Source: Izhakiella australiensis (GTDB lineage Bacteria > Pseudomonadota > Gammaproteobacteria > Enterobacterales > Enterobacteriaceae). From it: a stretch of 64,000 bases of DNA. The notes beneath the pieces are model-generated. The model searched no databases, was not told the origin of the DNA, and worked only from the letters and a program-made list of their open reading frames with translations. The stretch spans positions 186,001 to 250,000 of the forward strand of contig NZ_MRUL01000001.1 of NCBI RefSeq assembly GCF_002006995.1, written 5' to 3'. The first letter of the stretch is position 1. Each line of letters opens with the position of its first letter. The position numbers and the translations under genes are program-made. This document shows, piece by piece, positions 48,259 through 55,809 of the stretch.

Positions 48259-49236
48259 ATGGCCGAGATGGCAAGCTGGCAACCCAGCGCTTCGATTGCC
48301 AATTTATTGAAACGCGCAGCCATTGTGGCGGAGATCCGGCGTTTCTTTGCCGACCGTGGTGTACTTGAGGTTGAGACGCCGGCGATGAGTCAGGCGACTA
48401 TCACCGACGTTCATCTGGTGCCGTTTCGCACCCACTTTGTTGGACCGGGTGCAGCCCAGGGGCTTAATCTCTGGTTGATGACCAGCCCTGAATTCCATAT
48501 GAAGCGCTTACTGGCCGCCGGTAGTGGCCCGATTTACCAACTGGGCAAAAGCTTTCGCAACGAAGAAGCGGGGCGTCATCATAATCCGGAATTTACCATG
48601 CTGGAGTGGTATCGCCCGCATTATGATATGTATCGGCTGATCAACGAAGTCGACGATCTGCTACAGCAAATTCTCGAGTGCGCGGCAGCAGAGAAGCTCT
48701 CTTATCAGCAGGCATTTATTCGTTATCTGGATATTGATCCGCTGTCAGCAGACAAAGACGAACTGCGTGAAGTCGCGGAGAAACTGGGCGCGGGCGACCT
48801 GGCGAACCGCGAGGACGATCGCGACACGCTGCTACAGCTGGTGTTTATGCTGGGCGTGGAGCCAGAAATCGGCAAAGACAAGCCGGTGGTCATTTATCAT
48901 TTCCCGGCCTCGCAGGCCGCGCTGGCGGAAATCAGTACCGAAGACCATCGGGTTGCAGAACGTTTTGAAGTTTATTTCAAAGGTATTGAGCTGGCCAATG
49001 GCTTCCGCGAGCTGACCGATGCGCGTGAGCAGCGCCAGCGTTTTGTGCAGGACAACCGTAAACGCGCGGCGCGTGGACTGCCGGAAAATACCATTGATGA
49101 AAATTTGCTGGCGGCGCTGGAGCAGGGGATGCCAGAGTGTTCAGGCGTGGCGCTGGGCGTGGATCGTCTGGTGATGCTGGCGCTTAACGCGGAACAGATT
49201 GCCGATGTCATCGCTTTTACGGTGGATCGTAGCTGA
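48259..49236 (+). CDS. epmA: EpmA (PoxA/GenX), EF-P lysyl transferase
   Basis: Class II lysyl-tRNA synthetase paralogue of 325 residues that ligates (R)-beta-lysine to Lys34 of EF-P. Class II motif 2 ([22 protein letters not shown]) and motif 3 ([14 protein letters not shown]) are intact; there is no anticodon-binding domain. ATG 48259 is chosen because GGAG lies 8 nt upstream and the protein then reads [13 protein letters not shown], close to E. coli. The next backbone gene, mscM, is displaced 6.6 kb to the right by an accessory block. Confidence 0.95.
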   Translation: MAEMASWQPSASIANLLKRAAIVAEIRRFFADRGVLEVETPAMSQATITDVHLVPFRTHFVGPGAAQGLNLWLMTSPEFHMKRLLAAGSGPIYQLGKSFRNEEAGRHHNPEFTMLEWYRPHYDMYRLINEVDDLLQQILECAAAEKLSYQQAFIRYLDIDPLSADKDELREVAEKLGAGDLANREDDRDTLLQLVFMLGVEPEIGKDKPVVIYHFPASQAALAEISTEDHRVAERFEVYFKGIELANGFRELTDAREQRQRFVQDNRKRAARGLPENTIDENLLAALEQGMPECSGVALGVDRLVMLALNAEQIADVIAFTVDRS

Positions 49237-49445
49237 CAGTACCATTTTTAACGATTATTATACTCCTTTAGGTGCTCTGGCTATAAGCCAGAGCCGGGCA
49301 TTTTTAGCTGGCGTTTCCAAAAAATGGTTAAAATATAAGAAATTTTGAAAAAATGGCACATATCTGAGGTATCTATACGTCGAAATTTCATTATAGATAT
49401 CTTTTTATTAATTTTAGTATGGACAGTATTGTTAAGAGTTATTAT

Positions 49446-50084
49446 ATGATTGAATTTATTGATGTCTCCTATGATGATCTAATGAAAATAAAATCGCATG
49501 AGGTGTTCCATCTTAGGAAATTAACTTTTAGCGACAGGCTTCAATGGGATGTTAAATGCTTTAACAATATGGAATTTGATGAATTCGATAATATAAATAC
49601 ACGTTATATACTTGGTTACCATAAAAACAATCTTTTATGCAGTGTGCGATTTAACCCTATAACAAAGCCAAATATGATAAGGGATACATTTGGTTATCTT
49701 TTTAATGATGTATCAATTCCTAATGAGGCCATTGAGTCTAGCCGTTTTTTTGTAGATAAAGAAAGAGCCAGAAAGCTACTTGGCGTCAATTTTCCTGTTG
49801 GAAATTTTCTTTTTCTTTCAATGATCCATTTTGTTAGAAATATCGAAGGAGACGGAATTTATACGATAGTCAGTCACGCAATGACGCATATCCTTAAGCG
49901 AGCTGGCTGGGATGCTACTATCATCAAAATGGCCCATTTAACTCCCACAGAAAGGATCTATCTACTTTTCCTCCCGACTGATAAAGATAGCCAACTCAAG
50001 GTCATGGGGAAAATAGAGGAAAAATTACAACCCGCACGAGTTACTATAAGTAATTGGCCTCTAGCTGTGAAGCGAATGGATTAA
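49446..50084 (+). CDS. esaI: LuxI-family acyl-homoserine lactone synthase, EsaI type
   Basis: Makes acyl-homoserine lactone from acyl-ACP and S-adenosylmethionine. 212 residues; invariant residues are all present: Arg24, Phe28, Trp34, Glu43, Asp45, Asp48, Arg68, Glu97, Arg100. Thr140 (IYTIVS) marks synthases that prefer 3-oxo-acyl chains. The sequence is close to Pantoea stewartii EsaI over its length (TFSDRLQWDV; DEFDNINTRYILGY; ESSRFFVDKERARKLLG). ATG 49446 is chosen by homology over one 27 bp earlier. The gene is AT-rich and its end overlaps the convergent luxR gene by 24 bp, as in the esa locus. Confidence 0.93.
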   Translation: MIEFIDVSYDDLMKIKSHEVFHLRKLTFSDRLQWDVKCFNNMEFDEFDNINTRYILGYHKNNLLCSVRFNPITKPNMIRDTFGYLFNDVSIPNEAIESSRFFVDKERARKLLGVNFPVGNFLFLSMIHFVRNIEGDGIYTIVSHAMTHILKRAGWDATIIKMAHLTPTERIYLLFLPTDKDSQLKVMGKIEEKLQPARVTISNWPLAVKRMD

Positions 50085-50798
50085 CCCTAATTCCATTCCT
50101 AATCTGATTGCTTGCTTGGCGTTATTGACTCCCATTTTTTTTATACTATTACCCATATGGAACTTAACTGTACGAACTGTAATGCCAAGTATCAATGCTG
50201 TTTCGGCATAAGTTTTACCCATGCTTGTCCAATACAAAACTTCGTTTTCTCTTGAGGAGAACATCGACTTTTGCCCACGGCTATGAGTAGTTTCGATTGG
50301 TGATGTTGTTTGTACCAGCTTGTTCATTTGCTCATTAATATCGATGAGTGTCATCTGTAATTTACTAATGTCATTAATAATTACTTCCTCAAGATCACTT
50401 TGGTTTTTTTTATCAATCAATAATGAAAGTAATGAAATGTTGTTAGTGTGGTCATGCAGAACAAATGTAAAACCATTTGCAATATTATATTTTTTTGATA
50501 GTGAAAATATCTTTGATGCTTTTACTTTTGTCATCAAAGTTAGATTCTCATCCCATGCGAATGGCGATGTCCGTCTTAAAGCGTAGAGAACTACGGGATC
50601 AATGTTCTGAAATTTATTCGCTTTATACAACTCCACCCATTCTTTGGGATAACTGGAAATTATTAGAATCTTTGATGGGTCTTTCTTATTAATTACCGTA
50701 AAAGCATAAGAAGGAAGTGAATAGGGTTGCAGTTTCTTTTCTATGTATTCACGAAGAGTATCGGCGATGAATGTATTACTGTGTATAGTAGAAAACAT
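50061..50798 (-). CDS. esaR: LuxR-family quorum-sensing regulator, EsaR type
   Basis: AHL-responsive regulator of 245 residues. The N-terminal autoinducer domain has Trp and Tyr ligand residues (SSYPKEWVELYKANKFQNID; TSPFAWDEN) and the C-terminal GerE/LuxR helix-turn-helix is FSSRENEVLYWTSMGKTYAE. It is close to EsaR, which binds DNA without AHL and lets go when AHL binds. The frame opens at a TTG (50810), but ATG 50798 matches EsaR. Convergent with esaI. A lux-type box at 50861-50880 covers the likely -35 of its promoter, suggesting autorepression. Confidence 0.92.
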   Translation of the reverse strand: MFSTIHSNTFIADTLREYIEKKLQPYSLPSYAFTVINKKDPSKILIISSYPKEWVELYKANKFQNIDPVVLYALRRTSPFAWDENLTLMTKVKASKIFSLSKKYNIANGFTFVLHDHTNNISLLSLLIDKKNQSDLEEVIINDISKLQMTLIDINEQMNKLVQTTSPIETTHSRGQKSMFSSRENEVLYWTSMGKTYAETALILGITVRTVKFHMGNSIKKMGVNNAKQAIRLGMELGLIHSLHS

Positions 50799-50860
50799 GT
50801 TATTATCCAATGGCTTGTTTTATTTTTCTTATCAAAAAACTGACCTTAAGTACAGACCAT

Positions 50861-50880
50861 TTCGGTACCTAAGTACAAGT
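50861..50880. promoter_or_regulatory. Lux-type (EsaR) box between esaR and a divergent promoter
   Basis: The minus strand reads ACTTGTACTTAGGTACCGAA, matching about half of the P. stewartii esaR box as I remember it, with the TGTACT core intact. It overlaps TTGTAC, a possible esaR -35 (18 bp from TGTACT at 50854-50849). It also sits just upstream of a rightward promoter. Confidence 0.55.
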
Positions 50881-50939
50881 TATATCACAACCGCTGCCGC
50901 GTTATAATTTTTACCGAATAGAAAAAAGTCAAAAAAAAA

Positions 50940-50958
50940 CCTGACTATAAAAGTCAGG
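50940..50958 (-). terminator. Leftward terminator between the accessory operon and esaR
   Basis: Stem CCTGACT / AGTCAGG with a 5-nt loop. On the minus strand it is followed by nine Ts. It would stop transcripts from the leftward MFS-GntR-phosphodiesterase operon before they reach esaR. Confidence 0.75.
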
Positions 50959-51045
50959 GTGCCAATTTGGCCAACACCAGGGAAATTTAAAAAATATTAT
51001 AGCCGGCGTCCGGATGACATTTAAATACAAATGGCAGATTAATGC

Positions 51046-51076
51046 AAATCCTGTGTGGCATAATCACACAGGATTT
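51046..51076 (+). terminator. Rightward terminator of the putative EsaS-like RNA
   Basis: 12-bp perfect stem with 7-nt loop GCATAAT followed by TTATTATTTG. No protein gene precedes it on this strand. The stretch 51081-51482 has no gene I can support. Confidence 0.75.
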
Positions 51077-51482
51077 TTATTATTTGTCAAAAAAGTAAAT
51101 GAAGAAGTATGGAAATTAAACTTAGTATGCTATCTATTAGCCTGTTCTGATGGCCCGATGTCTCCTGGTCGGCGTTAAACAAGCCCGGCGAATCATGATT
51201 ATTTTCAATTGTTAATCCGATCCTGCAGCAACAGCGCTGGCGCTATTTTTGAGCGCTAGCGGTCGCTAAAAAATGGCCTGAAAGATGGGGGCGTTGTTCT
51301 GATTTTTTTACAGTAATAAATGGATCTGATGGCTGGAAGTTGGCACCACTGCCATCCATGGCAAAGTAGCAGAAAAACGAATGCGGTATACCGCCCGAGA
51401 GGGTTGCTTCGCCTGTTCAATGGCTTGACGAATGGCGGGGTTATCGCGCTGTCTTGCCCAATCCCGAACCCTGCTTTCAGCT

Positions 51483-53282
51483 TTACGCGTCGTGCGGATT
51501 ATCCAGCAGGTCGTGCATTACCCGCCCGTCAAGACTGCTGTGGTCCAGCCCCAGCAGATGGGCGATAGTTGCGGCAGGATCGACCATTTTATAGGGCCCC
51601 AGCTGCTGGCGATTGCGATAATAGCCCTGGCGAATGCCGGCACCAAAGGCCAGCAGCGCGCCATAGTTAGAGGCCATCGCGGTTTGCGCGGTTGGTTTTT
51701 GCGGGCCGTGGTTAGCGCCGGGGACTTCCACCGGGCAGATATCCTCCCCGCCGCGGCTGACGCCCCAGACAAAGCCGGTGTTGTAAGCAAACACCACGTC
51801 GCCAGCGCAGTCGCCCCAGAAACCGATACCGGCAGCATCTTCCCGCGTCAGGGCGATGCTAACCGCGTTACGCAGCCTGTCGCCTTCCATTATGTGCCAG
51901 CTGCCCAGCGCATGCAGTACTCTGGCGCATACGGCGTCATACTGCTCAGCGGCAACGATGCCCTGCGCTTCACGCCCGGCGAGGTTAACGAAAATTTCCA
52001 GACCGCCGCGTTCGTCTTTCAGAAATACCTGGCTTTGCGCCAGCAGTACGTTCCCGTCATTATCCAGCCGGCACAGGCCCTATTTTTCCAGATAGCGGTA
52101 GATATCACACATGTAAGCGTTGGGAACCGCGCCGTGATCGGAAATCATCATCAGCGTGGTATCTTCATCGATTGCTGACATCAGCGCGCCAAGCGTATCA
52201 TCCAGAACCAGATAACAGTCGCGCATCACGCCTTCATACTGTTCTGCGCGCGCCGCGTCATAAAACGGCGACTGCGGGTCGCACTGGCCGAGGCAGTTAT
52301 GGTGAGATTCATCGACCAGACGGTGAACGGTGGCCCACAGCGAAAAGTCATGGCGCTGCGTCAGCGTAATGGCGCTCTGCGCCAGCCAGCGCGATTGCTG
52401 ATCGCCTTCCTGATAAGTGGCCCTCAGATAATCCTCATCCAGCGCCGCTTTCGCTACCCATTTGCTGTACCAGGGGCCATTTTCCAGCAGTGATGCTCCC
52501 AGCGTCGCATCCGAGGCGATGCCTGCGCGGTTTGTCACCTGACTTTGCAGAATTTCGACATCGTTATTGTGCGTATCAAAGCGGCCAACGTAGAAACGCA
52601 CGCTGCCGCTGATGTCCAGATTATCCAGCGTCAGCCAGTCGCTCCAGGCATTCAGCGGCAGTATCTGCTTATCTGCGCCGAGGCAGAGTTGCGGCTGGCC
52701 TTGATGGTCTTCTATCCAGAGAGTAAGCGTGCGCTCACTTCCATGCATTTGTAGCTTGTAGCGTCCATTTTCTATTTCTAGAGGCTGCCAGGCGCCTTTA
52801 TTATGATAGGCGAGACTGGCGCTTGGCGGCCATCCCAGCTTTTGCTGTTTGATCTGCTTGCTGCCAGTGCGCTGCTCAAAACGGGTGGTATGTCCCATCG
52901 GTTTAAACAGCTCAGAAGGCCAGCGCGCCGCGCGTCCCCAGTAAGGCGCGAAGGTAAAATGCGGCGCCGGAGCGGCGATTGTTTCCGGAAAATGGACCAG
53001 TGCGGCTTTCTTTCCCTGCTTTTCTAAGCTTGCCAGCAGGTTGCCGGTATGCTGATTATCGGCCGGATGGCTTTGACCTATCCAGGCGGTGCCCGGACTT
53101 TGCCCGGACATCAGGCTGACAAAATTAACGTCTCCCCAGGCGGAAATAAACGGCAGTAGCTCGGTAGCCGCGCCTTCACGCAGCATTTTAGCCATATGGG
53201 GTAGCGCGCCCTGCTGAACGTAGCGCTGCAACAGCGGCATTGACAGGCCATCAACGCCAAAAATAATTACTTTTCTCATCAC
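51483..53282 (-). pseudogene. Alkaline-phosphatase-superfamily phosphodiesterase broken by an in-frame amber codon
   Basis: A 599-codon frame of the type I phosphodiesterase/nucleotide pyrophosphatase fold. The N-terminal part (400 residues) begins MRKVIIFGVDGLS with a metal Asp and carries further ligands in DESHHN and SDHGAV. It stops at TAG 52080-52082, directly after DIYRYLEK. The same frame then stays open to 51483 and reads as the family's C-terminal part, including the last metal-binding His (GANHGP) and VDPAATIAHLLGL. A one-base change therefore separates it from an intact gene. The truncated product would lack a metal ligand. The usual nucleophile Thr is also not obvious. It is the last gene of the leftward operon after GntR. 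Confidence 0.8.
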
Positions 53283-53320
53283 TGTAAAACTCCTGGTGGC
53301 TAGCTGACTGCGCGAGCCAG

Positions 53321-54058
53321 TTATGGTTTTCCGTGCGGGAACAGGGTGATATCCCGTTGGTACGAAGATGATTTTTTCATCATGCTTTGCAGAATGCTTT
53401 GCATGCTGCTGCGGATATGCCGGCGCATAGCTTGTTCCGCGCCTTCCTCATCGCGCGCGATCATCGCCTGCAAAATCTCCTGGTGTTCACGCCACGACTG
53501 ACGTTTACGTCCGGGCAGACTGCTGGCCAGCACGTGAAACATGCGCAGCCGGTCGAGATAAATCGTCATAATGTTGTTGATAAACTGATTGTCCGCCGCC
53601 GAAAAAATCAGATCGTGTAGCGAATCGCCGGGATCCTCCACGGCCGCTTCATCTTCTTCCAGCGCGTGTTCCAGCGAGGCGAGAAAGCGCGCCATCTCGT
53701 CAAGCTGCTGGTCGCTCAGCCGACTGGTCGCGTTGCGCGCGGAAATCCCCTCCAGCGCTTCGCGAATTTCAAAAAGTTCCTGAATGTCGCGCAGGCTGAT
53801 TTCGCTGACGTACCAGCCTTTGCGCGGCGTCAGGGTGACAAAATTCTCTTGTTGCAGGCGATAAAGTGCTTCACGAATTGGCGTGCGGCTCATACTGAGC
53901 TTCTCGATCAGCCACATTTCGGTTAACGAACTGCCTGGCTCCAGCTCCATGTTGAGGATCATCGTTTTGATTTTTTCATAGGCTATAAAGCTCAGTGACT
54001 GCTTTATCTGTGGCCGGCCGTCAATGCTCACGGGGATCTCCTTTTCATGCCGTTTCAT
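53321..54058 (-). CDS. GntR-family (FadR/FCD) transcriptional regulator
   Basis: Regulator of 245 residues: winged helix-turn-helix at about 25-90 (LTEMWLIEKLSMSRTPIREAL; GWYVSEISLRDI) and an FCD domain with the ligand-pocket helices IREALEG, SLHDLIFSAADN and WREHQEILQAM. Its start overlaps the end of the MFS gene by 14 bp, so it is encoded inside the operon it probably controls. The TTGTATACAA palindrome upstream of the operon is of the kind bound by FCD regulators. Effector unknown. Confidence 0.87.
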   Translation of the reverse strand: MKRHEKEIPVSIDGRPQIKQSLSFIAYEKIKTMILNMELEPGSSLTEMWLIEKLSMSRTPIREALYRLQQENFVTLTPRKGWYVSEISLRDIQELFEIREALEGISARNATSRLSDQQLDEMARFLASLEHALEEDEAAVEDPGDSLHDLIFSAADNQFINNIMTIYLDRLRMFHVLASSLPGRKRQSWREHQEILQAMIARDEEGAEQAMRRHIRSSMQSILQSMMKKSSSYQRDITLFPHGKP

Positions 54059-55418
54059 TCAGTTCGAAGCGTTTAATTCTGCCAACCATCAGCAGATACA
54101 GCGCGATCACCGCCACGGCGTGGGCGATGACGAAAATAAGCACATCGTTGAACGATCCAGTTTTTTGCAGAATGTAGCCGATGATGATCGGGGTAGTAAT
54201 GCTGGAAGCGTTGCTAAACGTATTCAGTAAGCTGCCCGATAAACCGGCGATTTGTTTGGGGGCGGTGTCAGCGTTCACCGTCCAGCCGAGTCCGCCAATG
54301 CCTTTGCCGAGGAAAGAGAGCGCCATAATAACGATCACCACGGTTTCTGAATCGGTGTAGTTACAGGCCACCATGATGCAGCACAGCAGCATGCCGACGG
54401 TGATTGGCAGCTTACGCGCCAGCGACAGCGATACCCCCCGGCGAATAAGGACATCGGACAGAAAGCCGCCCAGCAGCCCGCCGAGGAAACCACAAACCGC
54501 CGGAATTGCCGCGACGAAGCCGGCCTTCATAATCGTCATATGCTTTTCCTGCACCAGATAGATAGGAAACCAGGTGATAAAGAAAAAGCCAATGGCGTTC
54601 AGGCAATACTGGGCGAGATAGATCCCCATCATCATGCGGCTGGCCAGCAGCTGCTTTACGTAGCCGAGGCGCGGCTTTTCGCTGGCTTCATCAGCGGACT
54701 CTTTATCGCGATCGAGATTGACCAACGCGCCGCCCTGCTCGATGTAGCTCAGTTCCGCCTCGTTGGCCATCGGGTGCTGACTGGGGGCATGGACCAGCTT
54801 TCTGAATACCGGCAAAAAGCAGATCCCGATCAGTCCCAATACGGTAAAGACCGAATGCCAGCCATAATTATGCGCCAGCCAGCCCATTAGCGGCGCAAAG
54901 AACACGGTTGCGCCGTACTGCGCCGAGCTGAATATTGCCGCAGCGGTACCGCGCTCTGCTGCCGGAAACCAGGCCGCAACCAGGCGGCTGTTCGCCGGAA
55001 ATGAGGGCGCTTCGGCGGCGCCAACCAGAAAGCGCAGTGCGAAAATAACCAATACCGCGGTACCGCCGGTGACAAAACCAGCCAGGCCGGTCATCAGGGT
55101 AAACAGTGACCACAGGAAGATGCCGACGCTGTAGATCAGCTTGGAGCCGAAGCGGTCAAGCAGCCAGCCACCAGGCAGCTGAAAAATAACGTAAGCCCAG
55201 CCAAAAGCCGAGAAGATAAAGCCCATATCAACGGCGTTCAGCCCCAGTTCTTTCGCCATGCTGGGGCCGGCAAGGGATATTGAGGAGCGGTCGGCGTAGT
55301 TAATCAGGGTAACGAGAAACAGAACCACTACCACCATCCAGCGGACATTGGTCTTTTTTACCTGGCTTGCAGCCTGATTGATTGACAGCGTTTTTGGCTC
55401 GCCGGATTGATGTTGCAT
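54045..55418 (-). CDS. MFS transporter, anion:cation symporter family (GudP-like)
   Basis: Inner-membrane transporter of 457 residues. TLINYADRSSISLAGPSMAK, GGWLLDRFGSKLIYS and GAAEAPSFPANSRLVAAWFP are typical of the glucarate/galactonate group. ATG 55418 is chosen: AGAGG lies 8 nt upstream. It leads the leftward operon with the GntR regulator and the broken phosphodiesterase. Import of an organic anion or phospho-compound is likely; which one is not clear. Confidence 0.86.
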   Translation of the reverse strand: MQHQSGEPKTLSINQAASQVKKTNVRWMVVVVLFLVTLINYADRSSISLAGPSMAKELGLNAVDMGFIFSAFGWAYVIFQLPGGWLLDRFGSKLIYSVGIFLWSLFTLMTGLAGFVTGGTAVLVIFALRFLVGAAEAPSFPANSRLVAAWFPAAERGTAAAIFSSAQYGATVFFAPLMGWLAHNYGWHSVFTVLGLIGICFLPVFRKLVHAPSQHPMANEAELSYIEQGGALVNLDRDKESADEASEKPRLGYVKQLLASRMMMGIYLAQYCLNAIGFFFITWFPIYLVQEKHMTIMKAGFVAAIPAVCGFLGGLLGGFLSDVLIRRGVSLSLARKLPITVGMLLCCIMVACNYTDSETVVIVIMALSFLGKGIGGLGWTVNADTAPKQIAGLSGSLLNTFSNASSITTPIIIGYILQKTGSFNDVLIFVIAHAVAVIALYLLMVGRIKRFELNETA

Positions 55419-55551
55419 AGCAGGACCTCTGGTCAAATGTCATCAACGATCCGCAGATGTAATCATGCGGTTAAGGCATCCATTTTTATTGAGCAAAGCG
55501 CGATGTTTTTCTCTGGCTACGGTGATGGTTTACCAGTGCTCATTGGATATA

Positions 55552-55580
55552 CTTATTGTATACAACGTAAATACAATAAG
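55552..55580. promoter_or_regulatory. Candidate operator of the MFS-GntR operon
   Basis: A 10-bp inverted repeat CTTATTGTAT-N9-ATACAATAAG with a second perfect palindrome TTGTATACAA (55556-55565) nested in it, about 135 bp upstream of the MFS start. FCD-type GntR proteins bind such sites. Confidence 0.55.
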
Positions 55581-55700
55581 TTTACAGAGCAATAACAGCA
55601 GCGGTTTTCATGCCTGATATGTGAGAGGCTTCGCAATTATGGTCAATAGTGAAGCAGGGGAAGTTACTGCGGCTATTTTCCGTATTATCTGTGGGACTGC

Positions 55701-55756
55701 TGCGGACTGCGGACTGCGGACTGCGGACTGCGGACTGCGGACTGCGGATTACGGAT
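55701..55756. repeat. Heptamer tandem repeat
   Basis: Six perfect copies of TGCGGAC, then TGCGGAT and TACGGAT, all in register (8 x 7 bp). It lies in the gap between the MFS operon and the end of mscM. The unit length is not a multiple of three, and no supported gene includes it. The rest of 55581-55809 has no gene I can support. Confidence 0.9.
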
Positions 55757-55769
55757 TGGAAGCGGACTG

Positions 55770-55790
55770 CGGCCGCCGCAGCGGCGGCCG
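55770..55790. repeat. GC-rich perfect hairpin downstream of mscM
   Basis: Perfect 9-bp stem CGGCCGCCG / CGGCGGCCG with loop CAG, 20 bp beyond the mscM stop and 13 bp after the heptamer repeat. It has no T tract. It may protect the 3' end of the psd-mscM transcript or stall polymerase. Confidence 0.6.
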
Positions 55791-55809
55791 GGTCTGAGGC
55801 AGGTGAACG

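Larger units (their letters stand above)
50915..51080 (+). ncRNA. esaS: Probable EsaS-like small RNA divergent from esaR
   Basis: A perfect -10 TATAAT at 50903-50908 is preceded, 17 bp away, by a weak -35 (TTATAT, 50880-50885). The lux-type box is centred about 44 bp before the expected start near 50915, the activator position for LuxR proteins. A strong terminator (stem AAATCCTGTGTG / CACACAGGATTT, 51046-51076, then T-rich) ends the unit after about 165 nt. No good reading frame lies inside. P. stewartii has an EsaR-activated divergent transcript, esaS, in the same place. The hairpin at 50940-50958 lies within it. Start and end are predictions. Confidence 0.5.
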
